The notes beneath the pieces are model-generated. The model had not been told where the DNA came from. It searched no databases and saw only the letters and a list, made by a program, of their open reading frames with translations. From positions 43,548,437 through 43,612,436 of the forward strand of contig CP154956.1 in NCBI GenBank assembly GCA_039621445.1: DNA of 64,000 nt, written 5' to 3'. Positions 8,019 through 18,505 of the stretch are shown one piece after another (position 1 is the first letter of the stretch; every line of letters starts with the position of its first letter). Position numbers and translations under genes: made by a program. The stretch comes from Euglena gracilis. Its lineage: Eukaryota > Euglenida > Euglenophyceae > Euglenales.

Positions 8019-9289
8019 ACTGGGACCCCTTCCAGGGGGGTGTTGGGTGGGGAGGCTGGTAAATATGTTGCCTGGGGGGGGTCTTGCCTTTGAAAGGGGC
8101 TGGGTTCCTCATGCAGGATCACTGTGCCCAGTTTGGCCCACTGTGTGCCATCAAACATGGTGGGTTTTGTTGGAATTTTAAAAACGCGAAACGGTGGGCC
8201 TGGCCCCCCCCCTTTTGCAGGGGGGGCTGATATTGGGGGGCTGGTGCTGAGATTTTTTGGAGTTGCATCTGGCTGGGGTTGATGATCCTCCTCTTTTGGT
8301 TGGGGGGGGGTTGTTTTGCTGACTCCTTTTGATTTGGAGTTGCCTTGGGATGAAATTGTTGATCCATTTGTTTTACTGGGTGAAGGTATTGTGTTGAATT
8401 GTCCCCTCTTTGGGGGGGACTTTGTGAGACAAAAGGGAAAGCTGCAGGCAGAAAAGCACATTGGAAGGCTGATGGTGATGCCAGTACCACATCTGGGATT
8501 AAGGGTGCTGGCAGCCCAGGGTAGTGTAATGGTGTTGGGAGGGGGGGGGACTTGTGTACTCTGGCCTGTGCTGAGAAAGGCTCTGAGGCTTCTGAAGAGT
8601 TCAGCCTCTCTCCTTCTCTGCTCTTCTTCTCTGGTCCAATTCTTCCTCTGGTCATCTTCTCTGCTCCAGTTTGATTGCACTGGTTGCTGAGATTGCTGGG
8701 GTTCACCCCAAAGGTTGGTCTGTGATGGAATGTACATTTGTATGATTGATGTGACAGATGGACATACTTGACTTCTACCCACTGGTGGGCATTGGAATGG
8801 GCTGTTCATTGGAATGCCCACTGATGGGCCTGAATGTGGAATGCCCACTGTTGGGCTTGCTGTACAGGGGGGCCCCAGACTCACTTGCTGGTGGAGCTGG
8901 GGCTGAGGAGAACTCTGTTGAGATATATGATAACTGGGTCGACCTCTCTGCCATGGGGGCTTGTAATCTCTTCCAAACCTTCTCTGTAGGTACTCTTCAT
9001 GCTCTTCCCTCTCTTGCCATGTCCTCTTCCTTCTCTGTGAGCTGCTGTCTTGACTTTCTCTGTCACTATGTACAGGGCGGTCAGCAGTGAGTCGTTGTGC
9101 CACAGCAGTGGTTAGCACCGGCACCAACAGCGGCAACAACATCTTGGCCAGCAGCTCCAACTGTCCAGTGTCCACTGCAACAGTAGGTGTACTTGAAGGG
9201 TTGGTTGTGGTAGCAGCTTGGTTGACAAGGGGTGTATTGTCTTGAGTCTTGGGGTCTTCTGGAGGGCCATCCGGCCCCTTTGCAGCCAT
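7958..9289 (-). CDS. Gag-like Pro/Gln-rich protein of the 2A element
   Basis: 443 codons from an ATG at 9287-9289. The N-terminus is T/P-rich, then a hydrophobic patch (LELLAKMLLPLLVPVL) followed by a basic/acidic segment (RRKRTWQEREEHEEYLQRRFGRDYK). The middle is Gln/Pro/Ser-rich with a repeated GIP.SGPSVGIP unit (about 8755-8850), then Arg/Glu-rich helix-like sequence and a Pro-rich tail. No zinc knuckle is seen. The position ahead of the 2A frames and the composition suggest a nucleic-acid-binding Gag/ORF1 role (inference). It overlaps the next frame near an A9 run at 7972-7980, so the two could be joined by an indel or a frameshift. Confidence 0.55.
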   Translation of the reverse strand: MAAKGPDGPPEDPKTQDNTPLVNQAATTTNPSSTPTVAVDTGQLELLAKMLLPLLVPVLTTAVAQRLTADRPVHSDRESQDSSSQRRKRTWQEREEHEEYLQRRFGRDYKPPWQRGRPSYHISQQSSPQPQLHQQVSLGPPCTASPTVGIPHSGPSVGIPMNSPFQCPPVGRSQVCPSVTSIIQMYIPSQTNLWGEPQQSQQPVQSNWSREDDQRKNWTREEEQRRREAELFRSLRAFLSTGQSTQVPPPPNTITLPWAASTLNPRCGTGITISLPMCFSACSFPFCLTKSPPKRGQFNTIPSPSKTNGSTISSQGNSKSKGVSKTTPPQPKEEDHQPQPDATPKNLSTSPPISAPPAKGGGPGPPFRVFKIPTKPTMFDGTQWAKLGTVILHEEPSPFQRQDPPQATYLPASPPNTPLEGVPVWEKPEFRSPREEFFFGEGA

Positions 9290-9320
9290 GGTGATTATGC
9301 AGACGAAAAAAAATAGACAC

Positions 9321-10506
9321 TCAGAAAGTCCTCGGGCATCGGTGTCCGCGAGTTTGAACTTGGCGAAGGAAATGTTTGGGCCGCAGAATTTGCGCGACTT
9401 GGCGGAACAGAGCTAGCGCCAGATGCTGGTAGCCCTCAGCTTGACGTGCGGAGTCCACCTGGAGGGATACCGAGGGTGAGGTCTCCCCTAGCCGAATGAC
9501 GAGGTGTTGCATGCCCAGGGCGACGGCTTCGGCCGCATTTCGTACCCCAACCCCTACCTGTGTAGGGGAGACCTCAGACCGAGCATTCGGTGTCTGGAGT
9601 AGCACCTTCCCCACCAGGCGGCGAATGGTCTCCCCTACCGCCACCGGCCGTCCCCCGTTGTCTTTCTTGCGGAGGGGTGTCAGGTTTGCGCAGCACCAGG
9701 CCGTAGCGTGGTGCGGTGGCAGCTAACCGTGTACCCAGACCTGAGTCAGCCGTGCAAGGGCTGTGATCAGCTTCGCTCCTCGGCCCGGTCTACGCAGACA
9801 GTCTTGGAGGTGGCTGGGCCGCAGTCCCGACCCAAAATGGGCTGTCGCTCCTCGCAGATTTCTATAAGCAAAACTGGGGTCCAATCCTGTTTCCGTCTGT
9901 GAAATCGGGGGGGGGCGCCGCAAAACGTTGTTTGCCAACCCCCCCTCGGCCTCATTCGATTTTCGAGCTCTCTCCTGCGCAATCAGTGGCTTCATCAGAG
10001 CATTGTACCGCGGAAATTGTTTTTCAGATGAGGGCACAATGAGGGCAAAAACGGGAGCCAATGCCTTGTAAATGCAACTGACAGCATTTACGTATGTCCG
10101 AAAAGAGGACACCGGCGAGGAGCGAAGGCGTCCATCTTTTCCGGCCTTCTCCTGTCTCACCTTGACCCAGGCATCCACCTTGCTGCGCCTTGAAAAGTTC
10201 TCGCGCGTCAATGGTCCATCGTGCCCATCCCACAAAATCTTCGTCCAAAGAACCAAAAACGTCAGCATTCTTGTTGCAAAGATCAATGTACTCCAAAAAA
10301 CTCTTCAACAAAGCATGTGTCCTGGGGCCAAAATCTTCGTCATTTTCACCACCGGGGAGGCTGCCCAAAAGGGCATCCACGGCAGACGCTCCTAGGAACC
10401 TGCACCACGCAAACAGCGATAAAATCATCCACCTGGGGGGGGGCGGGGCATCTGTGCGTCTATCATGATGGCAACACGCTTCATGGTACTGAGAGGTGAA
10501 CATCAA
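9321..10506 (-). pseudogene. Non-LTR reverse transcriptase, N-terminal half, decayed
   Basis: Two minus-strand frames (10506 to 9723, then 9644 to 9321) together show the start of a non-LTR RT. The first has GSGLRPSHLQDCL and ITALARLTQVW, the pre-finger region. The second has VAVGETIRRLVGKVL (RT block 0/1), VGVGVRNAAEAVALGM and VSLQVDS, which holds the first catalytic Asp. The sequence stops soon after this block, so the YADD box and C-terminus are missing, and at least one frame change is needed. It abuts the 5' end of the 2A unit (30 bases), but RT lying before Gag is the wrong order for one element, so it is probably a separate truncated insertion. Confidence 0.7.
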
Positions 10507-10543
10507 ACAGAACAGTAGAAATGGTCCAAAAAAGTGAAATTTT

Positions 10544-10648
10544 CATTCACAGCTTCATCGGGCTAGACCGTGGACTGTTCACGGCTTCATCGTGCTAGAC
10601 CGTGAATGGTTTTGACCATTCACGGTCCAGCACGACGAAGCCGTGAAC
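10544..10648. repeat. Foldback repeat
   Basis: A 34-base arm (10577-10610) is the reverse complement of 10615-10648 with two mismatches and a 4-base loop. A partial direct copy of the arm (TTCATCGGGCTAGACCGTG) precedes it at about 10554. The unit looks like a small foldback element or remnant. Confidence 0.7.
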
Positions 10649-10869
10649 AACCAAAGTTCAACCGTGAACAGCAAAAACGCCAATTTAGGAACCACCACTC
10701 GTTAGGAATCCCTTCTCCACTGTGAGAAAGCCCGTGAATTTGAAAACCGTTTCTAGGGGGCTCCGGCTTCACACCCGAACCGGCCGCTGTGGAATCATGG
10801 CCAGTTTCGTCCCAGGAGCACACTTCTTTCCCCATTAAAACCTCCTTTTGAGGCACAGGTTTCACACAC

Positions 10870-13123
10870 CAGGGTTGGATGGTTAATCGAAAAACGGTTA
10901 ATCGCTTGTGACCCCCCCAGTTAATCGATCGTTTGTGGGGGGGACAATTAACCATGGTTAATCGAAAAACGGTTAATCGCTTGTGGCCCCCCCAGTTAAT
11001 CGACTTTTTTTTTGCAGAAATCAGAGATGTCTTGGGTTTGGGAACATTTCTCACCCCTTGGGGACTTAGACACCGGGGGGGGATGGACCTCGTTGTGTGG
11101 GTAATTGAAGTTCCCTTTTGAAAAAGAGGTAATTTTCAACTGCAACACCGAACATAACCCTTTGGAGGAGGGGCGGTGATTGTCATCAGATGAAAGAAGC
11201 CAGTGATTTGTGCAATCGCCTTAGTGATTGCTCCGTTGATGCGCTCATGGAGCTGGGGTCCCAACGGCCAGCCAGATACCAGCCAGACCTCCTCCTCCTC
11301 TTTTTTTCACCAGCCACCAGCCAGACCTCCTCCTCCTCTTTTCTCCCAGCCACCAGCCACGGCTAGCCGCGGCTGGCCGTGGCTGCGGCTCCTCCTCCTT
11401 TTTTAGTACCTACCGGAGAGCGCCAAAATTAGCAGTAGAGCAAAGTCACCATGGCGCAACCTCGCTGTTTTTTTTTACGCTCGACGGCTGCGCCCGCCAG
11501 TATTAATCGCAACATACATGCCTGATGTGTCAATGGCCGGTAATAGGAGCCGAGGTTACTGGAACCGGAAGTGCTTCTCAGCCGGGATGAACACAAAAAG
11601 ACGAACTTTTTTAAGGGGGGATAAACATCTCAGCGAAGTATTTCACGACTGCAACATGTGAATATATACGGCACGAGACAGCCATCCCCAAACAACACTA
11701 CTTTTCCCAAAAAAAAACACAACACGCTTGAGTGCCCCCCCCTCCAAGAGACACGCACCCAAACAACTCCCTCCTGCAAATCTGTGGCCTGTGGCCCAAA
11801 ACTGGCCACCACGTCTGGCCCAAAATTGGCCACGACACCCAAAACTGGCCGGCGTCAGGAGTAGCGCCGTCACCCCGCATTGAACCAGATTACCATGACA
11901 TTGCAAAAAATGGACAGAGCAGATTGTCCCCCACAAAACTCCTTCCAAGAAGTTCATCCCCACAGGGAGGCAATGGGGGGTCCAGCAGGGCAGAACGGGA
12001 ACGCCTGGGGTCGACCCCTCACCCACCACAGCATTTTCACCGATTTCGGGAAAACGGGAATTTTGGCCAAAAATTTTTTTGACATTTTTTGAAAAATGAA
12101 ACCAAAACGCACATACTTTTTAGGAGGGTTCAGTGCCACCATTGGGCAGGGTTTGGGTTGAAACCAGAGATCTCTTGCCTGGCCCCCCTTCTCCCATAAA
12201 AGGGTAAAGCACAGAACCAGGGAAGAAAACAACATGCAGTGACAATTAAACCTGCACGTGCCACCAGGCCACAGCCAGATGGATGTCGATAGAAGCCAAT
12301 AAGCCCAAAAGCCATTGTACATTCATTGGCCCCTGGCCTGTCCCTGTGGTCCACCTCGGTCCCCACCAGTGGCCACCGGCAGCTGTGGTCACAGCCCCAC
12401 ATACCAGCCACTGCACAAACTTGAAAATAGCACAACCAGGTGAAGTAACAATGTGACCAGAAGCAAACACAAATATATAAAAGTTGTCACTTTGCCCAGG
12501 TCAAATGACCCGCAAGGATGACATTTTGTGCAGGAAAAAAAACCTGAATCAGGACTTGCCCGGATCGCGGGGCTTCTTTTTTCAGCCAATTTCCCATCGC
12601 GGCCAGCCAGACCTCCTCCTCCTCTTTCAAATCCTCAACACTGAAGCCAGCCAGACCTCCTCCTCCTCTAAATCCCCCCAGCCAGCCGTGGCTGGCCATG
12701 GCTGGCCAGACCTCCTCCTTTTTTTTGCCAGCCAGCCAGCCGCGGCTAGCCGCGGCTAGCCAGATACCCCAGCTCCCATGTTTGTGCGAATGAATTGACG
12801 CCAACTTGGCTATCTGACCCATTAGACTCGGCAACAGAGATCCGTTTTTCCGTTTTTCATTTTTTTCATTTTTGTTTGGCTCATGATCCATCCAATGAAT
12901 GAGAGCCTAAGCTTTGGTTCGGGGATGATGTTTTCAGGCACCAATCTGGCAAGGTGCACAACACTACTCAAGGGTAGCGACACTTTGAATTTTTGTGGCG
13001 GTTAATCGAGATTAATCGAGGGAAAGACACAGTTAATCGAAAATTGGTTAATCGCTTGTTGACCCCCAGTTAACCATGGTTAATCGCTTGACCCCAATAA
13101 CAACGGTTAATTGCCCAACCCTG
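10870..13123. mobile_element. Non-autonomous hAT-like element with TTAATCG arrays
   Basis: The ends are CAGGGTTGGATGGTTAATCG and, inverted, CAGGGTTGGGCAATTAACCG. CAGGG ends are typical of hAT elements. The flanks share CACACAC on both sides (7 bp; hAT duplications are 8 bp). Subterminal GGTTAATCG units occur in both orientations at 10877-11008 and 13000-13116. Inside are two inverted CAGCCAGACCTCCTCCTCC blocks with GCTAGCCGCGGCTAG palindromes (11268-11405, 12600-12775). No transposase is seen. Confidence 0.65.
11765..11860. repeat. TGGCCCAAAACTGGCCA minisatellite, copy 1
   Basis: Three to four degenerate units of TGGCC-CAAAACT-GGCCA. The unit is partly self-complementary. The same unit recurs at 14110-14300 and 21425-21610. 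Confidence 0.7.
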
Positions 13124-14109
13124 CACACACAGGTTTCACCACCCTTGAAACCTGTGGGTCAGCAAGCAGTTTTTTCACTGAAACCTGTGCCTAAGAAGCA
13201 GTTTTTGCGGTGAAACTGGTGGGTGCTTTTTTTCCTTGTGAACAAGTCATTGCACGTTGATTCTGCTCCCATGAATGCTTGCCAGCCAGGCACAACACAA
13301 ACTGCCAAGACTGCCAAGACCCACCATTGGTGACGAGGATGCTGCAAAGGATGCTGCTTTCCTTTGCAGAAAAATTTCACAACTGAAAGAAAGCGTGTTG
13401 TGCAGAAAGAAATGGCTTTTGTTGCTGAAGGACGGTTGCTTTTCCAACCGTTTTATTCACGTTGGAAAACCTCATCTTGCTCCACCTGCACCTGACCACA
13501 CGGAAACCGACCCCCAACTTTCTTGCGTTGCGCCTCTGCACGCCTGTGAACCTGGGGGTCATTAGCCAGCCTTGTGAATGCCACTCTGTGTGCCAGATCC
13601 TTGTACGTTAGTTTGTGGCACAGAATCTAAGAGAAATGACACATGGCACCTCTGAAACCCAGTCCGATGCTCCACGGAAGTTCGGGTGGGACATAGGACC
13701 AGCCCCAACCAGTGTGGGCCTCGTCTTTTATAGGTTGTTTAAAACATCGTTTTAAATCAGTTTAAAACCGTTGTCGAAAATCAAAAAGACGGGGTTTCGA
13801 CAGTATGGAAAAACTCATAGGGCATCTGGACGTCTAGCTCACGAGGGAACCGACCAGGCAGCAGCCCGCGGTAGTCGCAACCCAGTGGACGCCGGCATTT
13901 CTGAAGCCTCCTTGATACTGCGGAACCCTTCGTCAGAAGTTTGTTGTTTGCTGATCCCAGAGAGGCAAGCCCCCCCCCACCGGCACACGCCTTTTCAACG
14001 GCACAGTCCTCCCCCCCCCGCTTTTGGGAAACCAAAAAAAAGGGAGACCGCCCATAAAATTTGCCACAACCTTCACAGGGGGGGGCAAACTAGCAACGGC
14101 AACGGCTTT

Positions 14110-14300
14110 CGCACTGGTAAACTGGCCACCACCTGTGGACCAAAACTGGCCAGCACATCTGGCCCAAAACTGGCCAGCATGTGGCCCAAAACTGGCCAGC
14201 ACCTGTGGCCCAAAACTGGCCAGCACATCTGGCCCAAAACTGGCCACCACCTGTGGCACAAAATTAGCGAGCACATCTGGCCCAAAACTGGCCGCCGAAA
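14110..14300. repeat. TGGCCCAAAACTGGCCA minisatellite, copy 2
   Basis: About nine tandem units of roughly 19-22 bp, alternating ACCTGTGGCCCAAAACTGG and ACATCTGGCCCAAAACTGG. This is the longest and cleanest array of the family in the window. Confidence 0.85.
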
Positions 14301-14593
14301 CAACAAATCAGAATGCACCAAACTACCATTTTGTTGCAAACAAAACGGACAGACAACAAAAACCTTCAAACTTCTAGTCACAGCAACAAGAATCAGAAAA
14401 TACGCACGTTGTCTCTGATGGTCACAGTGAAAACAAAATGGAGCAGTTTAGCACATTGGTGTAGAAAGGGGGGGTCGGGGGGGGGGGGGCGACCGCCCCC
14501 CCGAAAATTTTTCGCCCCCCCGAAAAATTTTCTCGCCCCCCCCCCGAGACTGGCCCCCCCGAGAATTTTTAATTCCTTTTTCCCCTTCAGAGG

Positions 14594-14850
14594 ATGAAAA
14601 AGTTTTTGGCACCAAAATGTTCCCTGGCCCCTACTGTGGCCCCAAATGGCGAAGAACTTGAAGATCCAATTGGCACCAACGCTGTTGCAACACCAACCGC
14701 AGGTGGGCGTAAGTTTCTATCATCTTGGGCAGAGGATTTTCCGTGGGTTCGACATGATTCATTGAAGGATTGTGTGTTTTGCTCAAGTTGTGAAGAAGCT
14801 GTGCGCTTGAATATTCCACTTCCAACGTCTAGCATTGAGATTTTCATGCA
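14594..14850 (+). CDS. hAT transposase segment 1: N-terminal TTF-type zinc finger
   Basis: From ATG 14594 the frame gives a basic leader, a Pro/Thr linker, then KFLSSWAEDFPWVRHDS..DCVFCSSC. This is the F..W...FPW...C-x2-C pattern of TTF-type zinc fingers at the N-terminus of ZMYM/TTF-like hAT transposases, which bind element ends. The frame is cut at 14851 by a TA-flanked MITE. Confidence 0.6.
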
Positions 14851-14852
14851 TA

Positions 14853-15178
14853 CCCTCACCCCCCCCCCCTATTTGTCCCCCCCCCAATTGGCTAATTGGC
14901 CTCCAAGACAAGACCGGCCAATTTCGGCAAGGCCGCGAGAAGGGCTCAGAAATCCTCCAAAAACGTCGGTTTCGAAAATTTTAAAAGTTGTTGGATAATA
15001 AAAATTCATGACGAATCCAACCATGCACGAAAAAACGACCAATTTTGCACAGGTGAAAAATTAGGGGGTGGGGGTCCTCGACCCCCCCCCTCCCCCCTAA
15101 TTGTCCCCCCCCCTAATTGGCTAATTGGGGGTCCAAAGGAGCCCGACCATTAGCCAAATAGGGGGGGGGGGGTGAGGG
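14853..15178. mobile_element. MITE with poly-C ends, TA duplication, inside the hAT element
   Basis: 326 bp with inverted ends CCCTCACC(C)n-TATTTG, flanked by TA at 14851-14852 and 15179-15180. Internal AATTGGCTAATTGG blocks repeat near both ends. It interrupts the hAT zinc-finger exon, so it is the younger insertion. Confidence 0.8.
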
Positions 15179-15254
15179 TAATCCTCCGTGACTTGCGTGA
15201 AGAAAAATTTACACCCATGTCGGTGCCGTCTCCATTTTTTTTGGAAAAATCCCA

Positions 15255-15746
15255 ATGCTAGCCACATCCTCAAAGGTTTCAGGAGCGCGGTTGGCCTTTG
15301 TGGAAAACGGTTTTAAGAACTACAAAAAAGCCATGGAAAGATTTCGAGAACACGAGGGGAACGAATTTCACCGTGCAGCCGTGATGGGCTTGACCACAAG
15401 GAGTGGGGTGGCTGTGTCATCGGTGATGAGCAAGGGAAAGATTGCTGCGATGAGGGAGGCGCGCATCGCCCTTGTGTCATTCTTGCGAGATTCACCAAAG
15501 AGGATGCAATGGTTTCGAGACATAGCATTGGAGCACGAAGATGAAGGAGGGTGTGCAAATTTGCCGTCCTTGTGCGCCACTCGCTGGTCGATGAGGGCCA
15601 GGGCACTGGCAGGCATTTGTTGCAACTACCGGGCATTGTTGGAATTCTTCAACGATGTTGACAACACTGACACAACGGACATTGGTGTCATTGCAAGAGG
15701 CCATGCCACAAAGTTGCTGCAATTTGACACATTTTTTTTGCATTGA
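15255..15746 (+). CDS. hAT transposase segment 2: catalytic-core region
   Basis: The frame shows FVENGFKNYKKAMERFREHEGNEFH (the G-x-x-N-W/Y-K-K...F..HE..H block of this hAT group) and later LPSLCATRWSMRARALAG, matching the conserved L-C-x-T-R-W block. The stretch between these, which normally carries the first catalytic Asp, is shortened (MGLTTRSGVAVSSVMSKGK...), suggesting an internal deletion. A stop at 15746 precedes an intron-like gap. Confidence 0.6.
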   Translation: MLATSSKVSGARLAFVENGFKNYKKAMERFREHEGNEFHRAAVMGLTTRSGVAVSSVMSKGKIAAMREARIALVSFLRDSPKRMQWFRDIALEHEDEGGCANLPSLCATRWSMRARALAGICCNYRALLEFFNDVDNTDTTDIGVIARGHATKLLQFDTFFLH

Positions 15747-15869
15747 ATTGATGAGTCCAGGATTTTTGCGGTAGGTTCCGCATTATATTTTAAAAAGAAC
15801 TATCCTCCCTTGCAAAATAACCAGGTTTGATGAAATTTCATGACCCCCTCCCATGACCAAACACCCAAG

Positions 15870-16200
15870 AATCCTGGAACGGACAAATTCTTCAGACCGT
15901 TGACCGAGCTAGCAGAACACTGCAAGGGATACAACTACATTTTGCAGAGGCGCGCGAGATCATTTTGGTTGTCAGGTCATCATTGCATGATTTGATTGAT
16001 GCAAAACGCTTTGAAGTATTTTGGGAGGCAGTGGAAGTTGCGTCGTGCAAAAGTGGAGTTGACGACCCAGTTCTCCCAAGGACAAAGAAAGTTCAAGGTG
16101 GGGCGACTACAATGAAAGAGCATTTCCAAGCAAAGTATGTCTCCTACATTCAGTCAATTGTTCACAATTTGTCGGAACGGTTTGTCGACTCAGAAGTTGC
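15870..16200 (+). CDS. hAT transposase segment 3
   Basis: This frame continues the family pattern after a gap: a helical region (LQGIQLHFAEAREIILVVRSSL) followed by FEVFWEAVEVASCKSGVDDPVLPRTKKV, the E..A...GV..P.LPR segment that precedes the dimerisation domain. It is not contiguous in frame with segment 2, so an intron or decay lies between. Confidence 0.55.
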
Positions 16201-16589
16201 GCACAGGCTGTTTCTTTTTTGTTTTGTTTCTTCACTTGAAAATGGGTGTTTTTTGGCGTGATTGTTTTGTTGGCGTGGTTGCTTTTTTGGCGTGGTATGG
16301 GACAATATCAATATCGGGGGGGGGGGCAATATCAGGGGGGGGGTATGGTAACTCGGGGACCTAACTACAGGTGTTGCACTCGAGGGTGAAGATTCGAAAG
16401 GAATGCGTGCACAGTGCATGCCAATTTTTATTTTAATTGTTGTTGCTTCATTTGAGCAAAGAGAAGAGCTGCGGAGCAAGAATGTTCCTTCACGTTTCCG
16501 TTTTGTTTGGAAAAAGTACCCCCCTGTTAGTCACCCCCCCCCTGGCAGATGCATGTTTGGAAAATGGAGGTGGGGAAAAAGCAGCATGG

Positions 16590-16745
16590 CGGCAAACCAC
16601 ATTTTGGCCATTGAAAACTTCTTGGTTCATGGTGACAAGGAGAACTTCACGAAGCTGCTGGCATTCTATGGGGACGATTTGGACCAACCCATTTCCTTGG
16701 AATTCGAGCAACAGATGCTTCACCCAAGGCCTCACTTCAAAATGA
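16590..16745 (+). CDS. hAT transposase segment 4
   Basis: The frame reads GDKENFTKLLAFYGDDLDQPISLEFEQQML, resembling the L..LL.FYG.DL.....L..E...W stretch of hAT transposases before the C-terminal domain. It is followed by a poly-C MITE and G-rich repeats. Confidence 0.5.
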   Translation, partial: RQTTFWPLKTSWFMVTRRTSRSCWHSMGTIWTNPFPWNSSNRCFTQGLTSK

Positions 16746-16889
16746 GACCAAGGGGGGTGTCGGGAAGGTGTGTTCCTCGAGGATTTTGTTGTCCAAGTCT
16801 ACCAGTCCGGTCACAGGTTCTGTTCCTGCGCACCCCTGTAACTTACCTCGACAAGGGAGGGGGGGTCCAAAACAAACTGAATTGGACTA

Positions 16890-17094
16890 CCATGCCCCCC
16901 CCCATTGTGTACCCCCCCCCATTGTGTACCCCCTGGGGGGGGGAGGTACATAATGGGGGGGGGGGTAGCACCACCTTCTCCCATGTCCCGCCAAAGAAAA
17001 ACTTGCCCCCCCCCATTGTGTACCTCCCCCCCATTATGTACCTCCTGCCCGGTTTTGGCCTCCCGGGGGGAGGTACATAAAGGGGGGGGCATGG
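16890..17094. mobile_element. Poly-C MITE family CCATGC, copy 1
   Basis: 205 bp with inverted ends CCATGCCCCCCC and TA duplications at 16888-16889 and 17095-17096. Internal CCCATTGTGTACC and GGTACATAATGGG units form nested hairpins around CATGTCCCGCCAAA. The same structure recurs at 22563-22787. Confidence 0.8.
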
Positions 17095-17096
17095 TA

Positions 17097-17400
17097 CCTG
17101 GATGGAGCCCAGGTACAAGGGGGGGGCCCCTGTTCACTTCCGAACTGAACCGAACAGGGGGGAGGGGGGGTCCAGGGTCCCGAACTGGACTACGGGGACT
17201 TGGACACGGGGGGGGGGGGGGGGGGGGGGCCCTATCAGGAGATTAAGTGAACCGATAGGGGGGGGGGGAGGGGGGGTTTCCCAAGTGCAAGGTGGATTGC
17301 CACGGGGGGGGGGGCTGGGACCCCCCCCCTATCAGGAAATAAGTGAACTACTAGGGGGGGGGAAGGGGGGGTCCGGGGTCCCCAAGTGCATGACCAAGTC
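17097..17400. repeat. G-run-rich repeat block
   Basis: Contains G runs of 9 to more than 18 bases separated by short units such as CTATCAGGAGATTAAGTGAAC and CTATCAGGAAATAAGTGAAC, repeated twice. Related blocks lie at 19340-19400 and 20170-20370. Strong quadruplex potential on the plus strand. Confidence 0.6.
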
Positions 17401-17434
17401 CCCTACCTACCTGTGGGGATGCAACACATAAGGA

Positions 17435-17875
17435 TTGCCTTGTTGGCAACATATTTGCAAGGACAAGAAGATGCAGCTTCGAAACTTTGCAGACGTTGTG
17501 GACTTCCTTCGCAGTGCCCCTGGAGCCAGAGCCTTTTTTATGACTCCAACTTCCTGTGGTGACACCTTCCATTTTTGCCTTGAGGTAAACAGCGGATTTT
17601 CACCCTCTCCCCTCTTCAAATTGACCATGTCACTGAGGTTCCAAATAGCACCCAGTTTAACTTTTTTTTTTGCCTGTACACTTTGTGCTCTCACACATGA
17701 CCCAAACAATGTTTTGGAGTTGGCAATCCGCACCATATTACCATTGGTGGTTGCGATGGTGAGGTTGTGTCTGACCATTCCGATCTCTTCCGCAACCGCC
17801 GAGCGTTCATTCTCCACCCTGCGGCGTTTGAAAACTTACCTTCGCTCCCAAGTTGGACAAGCACGCCTTGGATAG
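17435..17875 (+). CDS. hAT transposase segment 5: C-terminal dimerisation domain
   Basis: The tail reads ISSATAERSFSTLRRLKTYLRSQVGQARL, a clear match to the hAT dimerisation motif (S.ERSFS.L.R.KTYLRS.....RL). The N-terminal part includes DVVDFLRSAPGARAFF. An apparent intron sits around 17590-17650. This domain mediates transposase multimerisation. Confidence 0.75.
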   Translation: MPCWQHICKDKKMQLRNFADVVDFLRSAPGARAFFMTPTSCGDTFHFCLEVNSGFSPSPLFKLTMSLRFQIAPSLTFFFACTLCALTHDPNNVLELAIRTILPLVVAMVRLCLTIPISSATAERSFSTLRRLKTYLRSQVGQARLG

Positions 17876-18505
17876 CATGGAAAAGTGGTTGACAAAATTT
17901 CCTTCAAAGATGCAATCCCCCCCATTTTTTTTGAGGTCCGTTTCTTTTCCATGCTAGTTTGAACCATTTTGCTTTGTGCAATGTGTATAAGGAAGATTTG
18001 TATTCCCTTGACCTAGACACCTTACTTGATGAATTCATCTTGAAAAACACAGCACGCTCTTCGACCTTTGCACTGGCCCACTAGTTGCGTCCCAGCTTGC
18101 CTCCCAGCAGTTGCTCGTGGCAATCCATGTGCTTTTGTGGAGGAGAACAGTTTGATAGTTAGAAGTTTTTTTTTTACCGTGGCTGGAAAATTTTTTCAGA
18201 AGTCTCGCCCCCCCCCGAGAAAAATTTGTTTCTACACCAATGGTTTAGCAGGGACATGTTCATGTCCAGATTATCAATCCTTCCAATGACTCATCAAAAT
18301 GTCCTTCCAATGACTTCATTTCACCATAGACTTCAACAAACTGTGAGATCTGTAGCAGCGAAAAATGACATTCACTCACAGAACTGTTTGGCAAACCTTT
18401 GAAGATGAAATGTGGCTATTCCAGCAACACTTTGTCACCCCTGCAGACCTCCTCGGAAACCTACCACGGAGTGGGTTTCAAAATGTGTTGCTTGCCGCTT
18501 GACGT

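Larger units (their letters stand above)
5400..9310 (-). mobile_element. Retroelement-like unit with a Gag-like ORF and four 2A motifs
   Basis: On the minus strand a Gag-like ORF is followed by two overlapping frames that together carry four D-[VI]-[EQ]-x-x-P-G-P motifs. 2A-type sequences are known in some non-LTR retrotransposons, near the N-terminus of the RT ORF, and in several RNA virus groups. Here no polymerase domain follows: the last frame stops at 5516, close to the edge of the Ty3/gypsy LTR. The catalytic part may have been removed or separated by that insertion. Class assignment (LINE-like versus another retroelement) is inference. Confidence 0.6.
14454..18242 (+). mobile_element. 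Complete hAT transposon (3,789 bp) with 8-bp target duplication
   Basis: The terminal inverted repeats are CATTGGTGTAGAAA at both ends, and a perfect 8-bp duplication GTTTAGCA lies at 14446-14453 and 18243-18250, the hAT hallmark. Subterminal poly-C/G blocks with CGAAAATTTT lie just inside both ends. Plus-strand coding segments give a TTF/BED-like zinc finger, the hAT core and the C-terminal dimerisation domain. The segments are separated by introns or insertions and include a nested MITE, so present activity is doubtful. Confidence 0.88.

Noticed and set aside
14110-14300. Regular ~20-bp repeats that could suggest a CRISPR-like array
   Set aside because: Units are contiguous with no unique spacers, in a eukaryotic context; it is a minisatellite.
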